A stretch of DNA of 13,794 nucleotides, taken from assembly GCA_016208345.1 (NCBI GenBank), contig JACQYG010000055.1:1-13794 (forward strand), written 5' to 3'. A program made the position numbers and the translations under genes. The DNA comes from Chloroflexota bacterium (GTDB taxonomy: Bacteria > Chloroflexota > DTOL01 > JACQYG01). Of the stretch, positions 8,093 through 13,794 are shown piece by piece. Below the pieces are notes generated by a model. It had not been told where the DNA came from and ran no database searches. It saw nothing but the letters and a program-made list of their open reading frames with translations. Numbering within the stretch: the stretch's first letter is position 1; each line of letters opens with the position of its first letter.

Positions 8093-8121
8093 AGTATATC
8101 AGATGATCCTTTACTAGTAAA
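8093..8121 (-). promoter_or_regulatory. Predicted sigma-70-type promoter of the M1 peptidase gene
   Basis: On the minus strand TTTACT (8121-8116) and TATACT (8098-8093) are separated by 17 bp. The -10 matches consensus at 5 of 6 bases and the -35 at 4 of 6. Transcription would begin near 8086, which makes the GTG at 8051 a more natural start than the TTG at 8084. Bacterial sigma-70 rules are assumed to hold here. Confidence 0.5.
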
Positions 8122-8123
8122 GG
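8108..8123. promoter_or_regulatory. Perfect 16-bp palindrome in the divergent peptidase/surE intergenic region, operator candidate
   Basis: CCTTTACTAGTAAAGG reads the same on both strands without a mismatch. It contains TTTACT facing each direction, so it overlaps the -35 region of the peptidase promoter and a possible one for surE (TTTACT 8110-8115 with TATTCT 8131-8136, a short 15-bp spacer). A dimeric repressor site is a reasonable reading; no regulator gene is nearby. Confidence 0.45.
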
Positions 8124-8150
8124 TAATTCCTATTCTACAAAGGAACCAAG

Positions 8151-8921
8151 ATGTACATCCTCGTAACCAATGACGACGGCATCAGCTCCGAGGGGCTACT
8201 CGCTCTCAAGCAGGCCCTGGCCAAGGTCGGCACGGTGGTGGTGATCGCCCCTGACCACAACTGGAGCGCGGCGGGGCATTCCAAGACCATGCACAAGCCC
8301 CTGCGCATCCACAAGGTCAAGCTGCCCGACGGTGATTACGGCTATTCCACCGACGGCGCACCCTCGGACTGTGTGGCCATCGGGGTCCTAGGCTTCTTGC
8401 CTGACCAGCCGGGCCTGGTGGTGTCGGGCATCAACAAGGGGGCCAACCTGGGCGACGATATTACTTACTCCGGCACCGTGGCGGCGGCCATGGAGGGCTC
8501 CATCTTTGGCCTTCCCGCCATCGCCGTGTCACTGGTCGACTATTCGCCGGACCCCGAAGCCAATAACTTCGCCTACGCCGCCGACTTCGCCGCTCGGCTG
8601 GCCGCCCACGTGCTGGACAATGGTTTAGGCAATGAGGTGCTCCTGAACGTGAACGTGCCCAATCTAGCGTCGGAGAAGATCAACGGCGTGGAGATCACCC
8701 GCCTGGGCAAGAGAGTGTACCGGGACGAGCTCATTGAGCGCACTGATCCCTATGGCCGGAAGTATTACTGGATCGGCGGCGAGCGGCCCACCGGCATCAT
8801 CGCCAGGGGCACCGACATCAAGGCCATCGCCGAGGGCAAGGTCTCGGTAACGCCAATACATCTGGACCTCACTCACCACCGTCTGCTCAAGCAGCTACGA
8901 GCGTGGGACCTGAGAGTATAG
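8151..8921 (+). CDS. surE: 5'/3'-nucleotidase SurE
   Basis: Metal-dependent nucleoside monophosphate phosphatase of the SurE family, 256 residues, the usual size. It starts MYILVTNDDGI with the family's metal-binding D8-D9. S39 lies in APDHNWSAAGHS and N95 in VSGINKGANLG, the same positions as in characterised SurE enzymes. STDGAPSDCV and TYSGTVAAAMEG, plus GLPAIAVS, are further family signatures. The enzyme is cytoplasmic and removes phosphate from nucleotides; in other bacteria it also acts on short polyphosphate and is tied to stationary-phase survival. AAAGGA (8139-8144) sits 6 nt before the ATG. The nitroreductase gene follows after 36 bp and may share its transcript. The palindrome upstream may control it together with the divergent peptidase gene. 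Confidence 0.97.
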   Translation: MYILVTNDDGISSEGLLALKQALAKVGTVVVIAPDHNWSAAGHSKTMHKPLRIHKVKLPDGDYGYSTDGAPSDCVAIGVLGFLPDQPGLVVSGINKGANLGDDITYSGTVAAAMEGSIFGLPAIAVSLVDYSPDPEANNFAYAADFAARLAAHVLDNGLGNEVLLNVNVPNLASEKINGVEITRLGKRVYRDELIERTDPYGRKYYWIGGERPTGIIARGTDIKAIAEGKVSVTPIHLDLTHHRLLKQLRAWDLRV

Positions 8922-8957
8922 GGTAAAGGGGACGGCATCAGCCCAAGGAGCCGAGCC

Positions 8958-9476
8958 ATGGACTTGTGGAGCGTGATCGCCCAACGGCGCAGCGTGCGTC
9001 GCTACCTTGCGGACAGGCCGGTGACCGATGAACAGGTCCAGAGGATCCTGGAGGCGGGCATCGCTGCCCCGTCCGCCGGCAATGCCCAGCCCTGGTTCTT
9101 CTACGTGGTCAGGTCCCAGGAAATCAAGGATGCCCTGGCCCGGGCGGCCTTAAATCAGGACTTCGTGGCCCAGGCGCCGGTGGTCATCGTCGTCTGTGTC
9201 GACCTGGAGCGAGCCCGGGATGCTTACGGCAGCCGGGGCGAGCACCTGTACTGCCTGCAGGACACCGCTGCGGCCACCCAAAACATGCTCCTGGGCGTCA
9301 CTGCCTTAGGTTTGGGTGCCTGCTGGGTTGGTGCCTTCGACGAAAGGGCTGCGGCTCGAGCATTGGGGCTGCCATCTCACCTGCGGCCGGTGGTCATCAT
9401 GCCCATCGGCCACCCCGCCCACCAGCCCGCCCCCCGCCCCAGGCGCGACTTGAAGGCCGTTTCCCGGCAACTTTAG
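8958..9476 (+). CDS. Nitroreductase-family FMN-dependent oxidoreductase
   Basis: A 172-residue single-domain flavoprotein of the nitroreductase superfamily. The N-terminal RRSVRRY (10-16) is the FMN phosphate-binding signature, PSAGNAQPWFFYVV (38-51) the isoalloxazine contact region, and GLGACWVGAFDE (118-129) the second FMN segment. It ends with PIGHPAHQPAPRPRRDL, the usual C-terminal pattern. Members reduce nitro compounds, quinones or flavins with NAD(P)H, and some are specialised (dehalogenases, BluB-like); nothing here points to a specialised subgroup, so the physiological substrate is unknown. AAGGAG (8945-8950) lies 7 nt before the ATG. It is 36 bp behind surE in the same direction. 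The short form lacks the long C-terminal extension seen in some members. Confidence 0.93.
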   Translation: MDLWSVIAQRRSVRRYLADRPVTDEQVQRILEAGIAAPSAGNAQPWFFYVVRSQEIKDALARAALNQDFVAQAPVVIVVCVDLERARDAYGSRGEHLYCLQDTAAATQNMLLGVTALGLGACWVGAFDERAAARALGLPSHLRPVVIMPIGHPAHQPAPRPRRDLKAVSRQL

Positions 9477-9484
9477 CCTGGGGC

Positions 9485-9514
9485 TTGTACCCTTGGCCTG
9501 GGGTGTGCTATAAT
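9485..9514 (+). promoter_or_regulatory. Predicted extended -10 promoter for the aminotransferase-ilvE group
   Basis: TGCTATAAT (9506-9514) is a perfect extended -10 element. TTGTAC (9485-9490) is a weak -35 with an 18-bp spacer. Transcription from about 9521 would give a leader of roughly 240 nt before the ATG at 9762. Confidence 0.6.
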
Positions 9515-9574
9515 TCAAGCTGGGTACGTGCAGTGTAGCCTCGCCCGATGGGCATAGAACTCTTGGAGGACAGC

Positions 9575-9643
9575 TTGGGTTGCTCGCTCGTGCGCGCGAC
9601 AGCACCACTTGTCCATTCTATTTGCGCCGCCCAATCCCCTTAG
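9575..9643 (+). CDS. Possible 22-codon leader peptide upstream of the aminotransferase
   Basis: A TTG at 9575 preceded by GGAGG (9565-9569, 5-nt gap) opens a frame MGCSLVRATAPLVHSICAAQSP that stops with TAG at 9641-9643. An in-frame ATG at 9548 would give 31 residues but has no ribosome binding site. It lies between the predicted promoter and a weak hairpin with a T-run, the layout of an attenuator. There is no run of one control amino acid, and such short frames occur by chance, so this is a candidate only. Confidence 0.2.
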   Translation: MGCSLVRATAPLVHSICAAQSP

Positions 9644-9651
9644 AGTCACCT

Positions 9652-9677
9652 CTCACTGGCCGTGAGGCCCCTGTTTT
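9652..9677 (+). terminator. Weak hairpin plus T-run in the leader, attenuator candidate
   Basis: CTCAC (9652-9656) pairs with GTGAG (9662-9666) around TGGCC. An alternative, mutually exclusive stem pairs GGCC 9658-9661 with GGCC 9666-9669. TTTT follows at 9674-9677. The stems are short and the T-run is brief, so termination would be partial at best. Confidence 0.25.
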
Positions 9678-9697
9678 ACTTAAAGCCACCCACCGGC

Positions 9698-9739
9698 ACA
9701 GTGCGGTGTAGCAGCCATACAGTGCGGTGTAGCAGCCAT
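9698..9739 (+). repeat. Two perfect 21-bp tandem repeats directly before a ribosome binding site
   Basis: The unit (core GTGCGGTGTAGCAGCC) occurs at 9698-9718 and again at 9719-9739 without a mismatch. It ends two bases before AAGGAGGAGG, inside the predicted transcript leader. Confidence 0.9.
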
Positions 9740-9740
9740 A

Positions 9741-9750
9741 AAGGAGGAGG
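9741..9750 (+). promoter_or_regulatory. Strong ribosome binding site of the aminotransferase gene
   Basis: AAGGAGGAGG, 11 nt before the ATG at 9762; a second weaker CAGGAA lies between them. It touches the tandem repeats, so any fold or protein on the repeats could alter access to it. Confidence 0.7.
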
Positions 9751-9761
9751 TACAGGAAACA

Positions 9762-11012
9762 ATGTCTGTCAAGTGGCAAGAGTTCTACTCTGCCCGCGCC
9801 AGGGGAATGAAGACCTCGGAGATCCGGGAACTGCTCAAGCTCGCCTCCAAGCAAGACATCATCTCCTTCGCCGGAGGCTTGCCGGACCCGGCCCTTTTTC
9901 CTCTCGCCCACTTCCAAGAGGTGACCGATTTCGTACTGGAACAAAAAGGTAAGAAGGCCCTGCAGTACAGCGAGACCGAGGGCCTGGGGGAGTTGAGAGA
10001 ACTCCTGGCTGAACGGTCTCGGGCCGAGGGCGTCCTCTGTGACGCGGAGAATATCATCATCACCTCCGCCTCCCAGCAAGGCCTGGACCTGGCGGCCAAG
10101 GTTCTCCTGGATGCGGGTGACACCTGTCTCCTGGAAGCACCTTCTTATCTGGGGGCCATTCAGGCGTTCAATGCCTACCAGGGCCGACCAGTGGGGATTC
10201 CCCTGGACGACGAGGGCCTCCGCGTGGACCTCCTGGAGACGAAACTGCGGGAACTGAGAGCGGAGGCCATCCGGCCGAAGTTCCTCTACGTAGTGCCCAA
10301 TTTCCAGAATCCCTCCGGGGTCACCCTTTCTATGGAACGGCGCCAGCGCCTGGTGGAGATAGCCGCCCGGTGGGACCTTCTCATCATCGAGGACGACCCC
10401 TACGGCGCTTTGCGTTTCTCTGGCGAGCCTTTACCGTCCTTGAAGGCCCTGGACCCCGACAACCGGGTGATCCACCTGCGGACCTTTTCCAAAACACTGG
10501 CCCCCGGCATCCGCCTGGGCTGGATCATCGCTGACAAGCCCTTCGTGCGCCAGATCGCCATCGCCAAGCAGGCGACGGACCTCTGCACCCCCGCTCTCAC
10601 CCAACACATTGCCTACGAGTTCTGCCGGCGGGGCTATCTGGAGGAGTACGTAGCTCGGGTGCGGGAGGAATATCAGCGCAAATGCCAATGTATGCTGGCG
10701 GCCATGGACGAGTTCTTCCCAGCCGCGGTGCACTGGCCAAAGCCAACCGGTGGCATGTTCGTGTGGGCCACTGCCCCGGCCTACCTGGACACCGTCGAGA
10801 TGTTCCCCCGGGCCCGCGAGGCCAAGGTGGCCTACGTCATCGGCAGTGTCTTCTACGCCGACGGCAGTGGCCGCAACGCCATGCGCCTGAACTTCTCGCT
10901 GCCAACTCTGGAGCAAATACCCCAAGGCATCATGAGGTTGGGGAGCCTGCTCAGGGCAGAGATCGCCTCCCACGAAGGCATCGTAACTCTCGAGCCAACG
11001 CGCGTTCATTGA
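9762..11012 (+). CDS. PLP-dependent fold-type I aminotransferase (2-aminoadipate/aromatic, LysN/ARO8-like)
   Basis: A 416-residue class I/II aminotransferase that transfers amino groups between amino acids and 2-oxo acids in the cytoplasm. Landmarks: SFAGGLPDPALFP (35-47), the substrate-entry loop typical of the LysN/ARO8/KAT-II subgroup; LQYSETEGLGELRE (67-80); SASQQGLDL (102-110), which binds cofactor phosphate; N183 in VPNFQNPSG; D212 and Y214 in EDDPYGALRF; the PLP lysine K244 in TFSKTLAPGIRLGW; and R375 in NAMRLNFS, which holds the substrate carboxylate. There is no GntR DNA-binding domain at the N-terminus, so it is an enzyme and not an MocR regulator. ilvE follows 82 bp later (from its chosen start). 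Relatives act on 2-aminoadipate, aromatic or branched-chain amino acids, so specificity is open; the ilvE neighbour suggests amino-acid biosynthesis or turnover. Confidence 0.93.
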   Translation: MSVKWQEFYSARARGMKTSEIRELLKLASKQDIISFAGGLPDPALFPLAHFQEVTDFVLEQKGKKALQYSETEGLGELRELLAERSRAEGVLCDAENIIITSASQQGLDLAAKVLLDAGDTCLLEAPSYLGAIQAFNAYQGRPVGIPLDDEGLRVDLLETKLRELRAEAIRPKFLYVVPNFQNPSGVTLSMERRQRLVEIAARWDLLIIEDDPYGALRFSGEPLPSLKALDPDNRVIHLRTFSKTLAPGIRLGWIIADKPFVRQIAIAKQATDLCTPALTQHIAYEFCRRGYLEEYVARVREEYQRKCQCMLAAMDEFFPAAVHWPKPTGGMFVWATAPAYLDTVEMFPRAREAKVAYVIGSVFYADGSGRNAMRLNFSLPTLEQIPQGIMRLGSLLRAEIASHEGIVTLEPTRVH

Positions 11013-11033
11013 AGACAGCCATCGGCTAAGTAT

Positions 11034-11069
11034 CCGGGTCCGCCGTGGCATGAGCCACCAAGTGCCCGG
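11034..11069 (+). other. Nested inverted repeat upstream of ilvE
   Basis: An outer stem CCGGG (11034-11038) with CCCGG (11065-11069) encloses an inner stem GTGGC (11045-11049) with GCCAC (11054-11058), separated by two 6-nt sides. It ends 13 nt before the ribosome binding site of ilvE. No T-run follows, so it could be an RNA processing or translation-control element, or chance. Confidence 0.35.
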
Positions 11070-11082
11070 TGAAAATTTGGCT

Positions 11083-11088
11083 AAGGAG
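11083..11088 (+). promoter_or_regulatory. Ribosome binding site selecting the ATG at 11095 for ilvE
   Basis: AAGGAG, 6 nt before the ATG at 11095. The upstream in-frame ATG at 11050 has no such site and lies in the loop of a hairpin. Confidence 0.75.
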
Positions 11089-11094
11089 CAGAAA

Positions 11095-12015
11095 ATGACC
11101 AGGTATGCTTACTTCGGCGGTGCCATCGTGCCCATTGAGGAGGCCAAGGTCAGCATCATGACCCACGGGCTGAACTACGGCACCGGCTGTTTCGAGGGCA
11201 TTCGGGCCTACTGGAACGACAAAGAGGAGCAACTATACATTTTTCGTCCAGCCGAGCACTACGAGCGATTGCTCCGCTCCTGCCGCATCATCCGCATTAG
11301 CCTGCCCCATTCCGTGGAGGAGCTGGTGACGATCACGGTGGATCTTCTGCGCCAGGAGGGTTTCCGGGAGGACAGTTACGTCCGGCCGCTGGCCTATAAA
11401 TCGTCCCTGGGCATCGGCGTCCGCCTGCACGGCATCGAAGACTCCTTAGCCATATTCGCCCTGCCCTTCGGCAAGTACATTGAAAGCGAAGAGGGCGCCC
11501 GAGCCTGTGTCTCCTCCTGGCGGCGAATGGACGACAACATGGCCCCAGCCCGGGCCAAGCTCACCGGCATCTACGTTAACTCCGCCCTGGCCAAGAGCGA
11601 GGCCATGGAGAACGGCTTCGACGAGGCCATCGTGCTGAACCAGGACGGCCACGTCTCGGAAGGCTCGGCGGAGAACCTCTTCATCGTCAGAGATGGGATC
11701 TTGGTCACCCCTCCCGTCACCGATAACATCCTGGAGGGCATCACCCGCGCCACGGTCATCGAGATAGCCCGGGAGAGATTCGGGATACCGGTGACGGAGA
11801 GGACCATCGACCGCAGCGAGCTGTACGTGGCCGACGAGTGCTTCTTCTGCGGCACCGGTGTCCAGATCGTGGCCATTGGGGAGATTGACCGCCGGCCAGT
11901 AGGCACGGGGAAGATGGGGCCCATCACCCGCAAGCTCCGAGACTTTTACTTCTCCCTGGTTCGCGGCAACGAGCCTAAATACCAGCACTGGTGCACGCCG
12001 GTCTACAGGAAATAA
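11095..12015 (+). CDS. ilvE: Branched-chain amino acid aminotransferase
   Basis: Fold-type IV PLP enzyme that catalyses the last step of valine, isoleucine and leucine synthesis, and their first breakdown step, using glutamate/2-oxoglutarate. The 306-residue product starts MTRYAYFGGAIVP. Key regions are THGLNYGTGCFEGIRAYW (23-40), YVRPLAYKSSLGIG (95-108), the PLP lysine K155 in APARAKLTGIYVNS, SEGSAENLF (188-196) with the pyridine-N-contacting glutamate (E193), PPVTDNILEGITR (206-218) and a late CGTGVQIVAIGEI phosphate-binding segment. Length and motifs match bacterial IlvE, and FEGIRAY favours BCAT over D-amino-acid aminotransferase or PabC. The earlier in-frame ATG at 11050 would add 15 residues unlike the family. 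upp begins 3 bp after the stop. Confidence 0.95.
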   Translation: MTRYAYFGGAIVPIEEAKVSIMTHGLNYGTGCFEGIRAYWNDKEEQLYIFRPAEHYERLLRSCRIIRISLPHSVEELVTITVDLLRQEGFREDSYVRPLAYKSSLGIGVRLHGIEDSLAIFALPFGKYIESEEGARACVSSWRRMDDNMAPARAKLTGIYVNSALAKSEAMENGFDEAIVLNQDGHVSEGSAENLFIVRDGILVTPPVTDNILEGITRATVIEIARERFGIPVTERTIDRSELYVADECFFCGTGVQIVAIGEIDRRPVGTGKMGPITRKLRDFYFSLVRGNEPKYQHWCTPVYRK

Positions 12016-12018
12016 AGC

Positions 12019-12683
12019 ATGCTCTTCCAGTCCGACCACCCACTGATCCAGCATAAGCTTACCCTGCTCCGGCGACAGGAGACTGAACCCAAGAAGTTCC
12101 GAGAGCTGGTCCGGGAGCTCACCTGGCTTCTGGCTTACGAGTCCCTTCGGGACGTCCGTCTAACTGACGTCCCCATCGCCACCCACATGGGCGCGATGGT
12201 GGGCAAAGAGATGGGTGAGAAGGTGGGGCTGGTTCCGATCCGGTGGGCAAAGAGATGGGCGAGAAGGTGGGGCTGGTGCCGATCCTGAGAGCCGGCCTGG
12301 GCATGGTGGATGCCTTCCTGGAGATACTACCCATGGCCCAGGTGTGGCACATCGGCCTTTACCGGGACCACCGGACCCTGGAACCGGTGGAATACTACAA
12401 CAAGTTGCCCAGCGGTCCCACGGTGCAGGTCTGTCTGATTCTGGATCCGATGCTGGCCACCGGCGGCTCTGCGGTAGCCGCCGTGGATATCCTGAAGCGC
12501 TGGGGAGCCCAGAGGATTAAGTTCGTGGGGCTCATCGCCGCGCCGGAGGGGGTCAAGAGGCTCTCCCAGGCTCATCCCGACGTGGACATCCACGTAGCCG
12601 CCGTGGACGACCACTTGAACGACATCGGCTACATCGTGCCTGGCCTGGGCGACGCCGGGGACCGCCAGTATGGGACGGGGTAG
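12019..12683 (+). pseudogene. upp: Uracil phosphoribosyltransferase, frame broken by a 44-bp tandem duplication
   Basis: UPRT makes UMP from uracil and PRPP in pyrimidine salvage. The frame opened by ATG 12019 (AGGAAA 6 nt upstream) encodes MLFQSDHPLIQHKLTLLRRQ and the normal N-terminal helices up to EKVGLVPI. It then shifts into [10 protein letters not shown] and stops at 12286-12288. The rest is in another frame, 12243-12683, repeating [13 protein letters not shown] and continuing [13 protein letters not shown]. It contains the PRPP loop [10 protein letters not shown] and the C-terminal uracil-binding [12 protein letters not shown] direct repeat of 44 bp (12198-12241 and 12242-12285) causes the shift. 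Deleting one copy gives a complete 206-residue UPRT, the usual length, with all motifs. As written neither half should be active: the first lacks the PRPP site, the second about 60 N-terminal residues. Real mutation and assembly error are both possible. Confidence 0.93.
12198..12285 (+). repeat. 44-bp direct tandem duplication inside upp
   Basis: Copy 1 is 12198-12241 and copy 2 is 12242-12285, both beginning GGTGGGCAAAGAGATGGG and ending CCGATCC. They differ only at 12216/12260 (T/C) and 12234/12278 (T/G). In the UPRT frame these are third-position, silent changes (Gly GGT/GGC, Val GTT/GTG). The unit is not a multiple of three, hence the frameshift. Confidence 0.98.
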
Positions 12684-12687
12684 CACC

Positions 12688-13143
12688 ATGAGCACCTTAC
12701 GCCCCACCTGGGACGAGTACTTCATGCGCATCACCGAGGAGGTGGCCAAGCGGGCCACCTGCCTTCGGCGCCAGGTGGGGGCCATCATCGTTCGCGACCA
12801 CCGGATTTTGGCCACTGGATACAACGGTGCCCCCAAGGACCTGCAACACTGCGCCGAGACCGGATGTCTTCGCGAAAAGCTGGGCATCCCGGCGGGGGAG
12901 CGCATGGAGGTCTGCCGGGGACTCCACGCCGAGCAAAGCGCTATCGTTCAAGCGGCCGTCTACGGCGTGCCCATCGCCGGCGGCGACCTCTACGCCACCC
13001 ATCAGCCCTGCATCACCTGTGCCAAGATGCTCCTGAACGCTGGCATTGGGCGAATCGTCTTCAAGGAGAGCTATCCCGATGCCCTGGCGGAGTCGATGCT
13101 CCAACAGGCTGGCATAGAAACGGTCCGCTTCTCCGACGAATAG
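12688..13143 (+). CDS. Deoxycytidylate (dCMP) deaminase, ComEB-like
   Basis: Zinc enzyme converting dCMP to dUMP, feeding thymidylate synthesis. The 151-residue product starts [13 protein letters not shown] and has [12 protein letters not shown] (24-35) and ATGYNGAP (42-49), which contact nucleotide. Zinc and catalysis come from H80-A-E82 and P107-C108-I-T-C111 (HQPCITCAK). The HC...GCLRE region (54-63) matches the extra Cys/His insert of this family. It ends [13 protein letters not shown]...[12 protein letters not shown]. Size and motifs separate it from cytidine deaminase and from RibD. The start is ATG 12688 with GGGG 7 nt upstream; an in-frame ATG at 12670 would overlap upp by 14 nt and add six atypical residues. 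The 4-nt gap to upp suggests one pyrimidine-nucleotide transcript. It resembles ComEB of Firmicutes, but no competence role is implied here. Confidence 0.95.
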   Translation: MSTLRPTWDEYFMRITEEVAKRATCLRRQVGAIIVRDHRILATGYNGAPKDLQHCAETGCLREKLGIPAGERMEVCRGLHAEQSAIVQAAVYGVPIAGGDLYATHQPCITCAKMLLNAGIGRIVFKESYPDALAESMLQQAGIETVRFSDE

Positions 13144-13147
13144 GCCG

Positions 13148-13191
13148 GGCCCTGGGCGGGCATCCCCTCCGGCTCCGCCCTATCCAGGGCC
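13148..13191 (+). terminator. GC-rich hairpin between dCMP deaminase and the glycosyltransferase gene
   Basis: GGCCCTGG (13148-13155) and CCAGGGCC (13184-13191) form a perfect 8-bp outer stem, and GCGG (13156-13159) can pair with CCGC (13175-13178) inside it. There is no T-run after it. It could end or attenuate the upp group transcript, but might be only a structured spacer. Confidence 0.35.
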
Positions 13192-13223
13192 GGGATGAAG
13201 GACACCGAACGAGGGTTTTGCCG

Positions 13224-13794
13224 TTGACATTTCTGGTCCTGGGCGCCGTATTCGCCATAGCATTGGTCGTCTCCCTGATCGCCACCCCGGCTGCCATCGC
13301 GCTGGCGAGGCGCTGGGGTTTCATGGCCGTGCCTGGCCAGGTCAAGCACATCCATCGGATCCCGGTGCCGCGCCTGGGAGGGCTCCCCCTGTTCCTGGGG
13401 TTCATGTTCGCCGTCGCCTTCGCCCTCTGGACATCTCCCCTGGTGACCCCGCCGGCGGGGCCGGACCCCCGAGAGCCCACCCGTCTGGTGGGTTTGATCC
13501 TGGGAGCAACCGTGGCCTTCGCGCTCGGCGTCCTGGACGACCGGGTTGAGCTATCTCCCAACCCCCAGTTCCTGGCTGCCGGCATTGCCGTCTATTTCGG
13601 CATCCGCATTGACGCCATCGCTAACCCCTTGGGCGGGGACATGCTCTTTTTTCCACTCTGGCTCAGCGTGCCCCTGACCTTCTTCTGGATCGTGCTGGCC
13701 ATGAACACCATTAATTGGCTGGACGGGCTGGACGGGCTGGCTGCCGGCATCGGCGCCATCGCTGCCATTATTCTCTTCCTGCGCAGCGTGACCA
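13224..13794 (+). CDS. Polyprenyl-phosphate N-acetylhexosamine-1-phosphate transferase (TagO/WecA/MraY family), 3' end outside window
   Basis: Integral membrane enzyme that transfers a sugar-1-phosphate from a UDP-sugar to undecaprenyl phosphate, starting an envelope glycan. The frame has no stop before the window edge and gives 190 residues. It starts TTG with GAGGG (13211-13215) 8 nt upstream. Visible: a first membrane helix (LVLGAVFAIALVVSLIATPA), the family loop HRIPVPRLGGLPLFLGF, a helix ending LGVLDDRVELSP with the catalytic-type Asp pair, further hydrophobic segments, and NTINWLDGLDGLAAGIGA, the NxxNxxDGxDGL motif. The DGLDGL form and the PRLGG loop fit WecA/TagO rather than MraY, so UDP-GlcNAc is the likely donor. 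The product would be teichoic-acid-like, O-antigen-like or other glycan; the genes that would decide lie to the right. It follows dCMP deaminase after 80 bp. Confidence 0.92.
   Translation, partial: MTFLVLGAVFAIALVVSLIATPAAIALARRWGFMAVPGQVKHIHRIPVPRLGGLPLFLGFMFAVAFALWTSPLVTPPAGPDPREPTRLVGLILGATVAFALGVLDDRVELSPNPQFLAAGIAVYFGIRIDAIANPLGGDMLFFPLWLSVPLTFFWIVLAMNTINWLDGLDGLAAGIGAIAAIILFLRSVT

Larger units (their letters stand above)
9477..9761 (+). other. 285-bp non-coding stretch, leader of the aminotransferase gene
   Basis: No conserved gene is visible here. It holds an extended -10 promoter, a short open frame with a ribosome binding site, a weak hairpin with a T-run, two 21-bp tandem repeats and the strong ribosome binding site of the next gene. 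No T-box consensus (GGTGGNACC-like) or recognisable riboswitch core was seen by eye. Confidence 0.6.

Noticed and set aside
9436..9484. GCCCCAGG and CCTGGGGC, an 8-bp inverted repeat across the nitroreductase stop codon, as a terminator
   Set aside because: The loop is about 33 nt and no T-run follows; similar GC-rich octamers recur by chance here.
9762..11012. MocR/GntR-type regulator with an aminotransferase-like domain
   Set aside because: There is no N-terminal winged-helix domain; the catalytic landmarks start near residue 35, so it is a free-standing aminotransferase.
13733..13751. Short GACGGGCTG tandem repeat near the right edge
   Set aside because: It encodes the conserved DGLDGL motif of the polyprenyl-phosphate sugar transferase family, so it reflects protein sequence and not a DNA repeat element.

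Overview
The window reads as ordinary chromosomal DNA of a GC-rich bacterium, most probably a Chloroflexota member (Anaerolineae-like). The main hints are Pro/Thr linkers of the TPTATP kind in two exported proteins, a bifunctional class A penicillin-binding protein with an EDKDFYTNPGVD-type glycosyltransferase motif and a C-terminal tail of Ig-like domains, and frequent GTG and TTG starts. The taxonomic call is an inference. I see no rRNA, tRNA, CRISPR array, transposase or phage gene.

Left part (1-3154, + strand). The 3' end of ssb and rpsR form the end of the conserved rpsF-ssb-rpsR block. They are followed by a membrane-anchored PpiC/SurA-type peptidyl-prolyl isomerase, an HD-domain hydrolase and a class I methyltransferase, packed with ATGA and GTGA-type junctions. 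Centre (3201-8051). A large bifunctional penicillin-binding protein (+) converges with a secreted, C-terminally anchored M1-type metallopeptidase (-), with a symmetric hairpin between them. Both proteins act outside the membrane and both carry C-terminal beta-rich modules containing YLDGKL. The peptidase gene is divergent from surE; a perfect 16-bp palindrome lies between them and supplies -35-like boxes to both sides.

Right part (8151-13794, + strand). surE and a nitroreductase are followed by a 285-bp non-coding stretch with a good extended -10 promoter, a possible short leader peptide, a weak hairpin with a T-run, and two perfect 21-bp tandem repeats. Next come a fold-type I aminotransferase (2-aminoadipate/aromatic type), branched-chain aminotransferase ilvE, uracil phosphoribosyltransferase upp, dCMP deaminase and the start of a polyprenyl-phosphate GlcNAc-1-phosphate transferase cut by the window edge. 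These cover amino-acid transamination, pyrimidine salvage and dUMP supply, and cell-envelope glycan initiation.

The most notable observation is that upp is broken by a 44-bp direct tandem duplication. The two copies differ only at two synonymous third positions, and removing one copy restores a full-length 206-residue enzyme. This is either a real inactivating mutation or a join of two strain haplotypes during assembly. Other points worth a look are an SxN to SED change in the transpeptidase domain, the attenuator-like leader of the aminotransferase, and the shared palindromic operator/promoter region. I found no convincing new multi-gene system.
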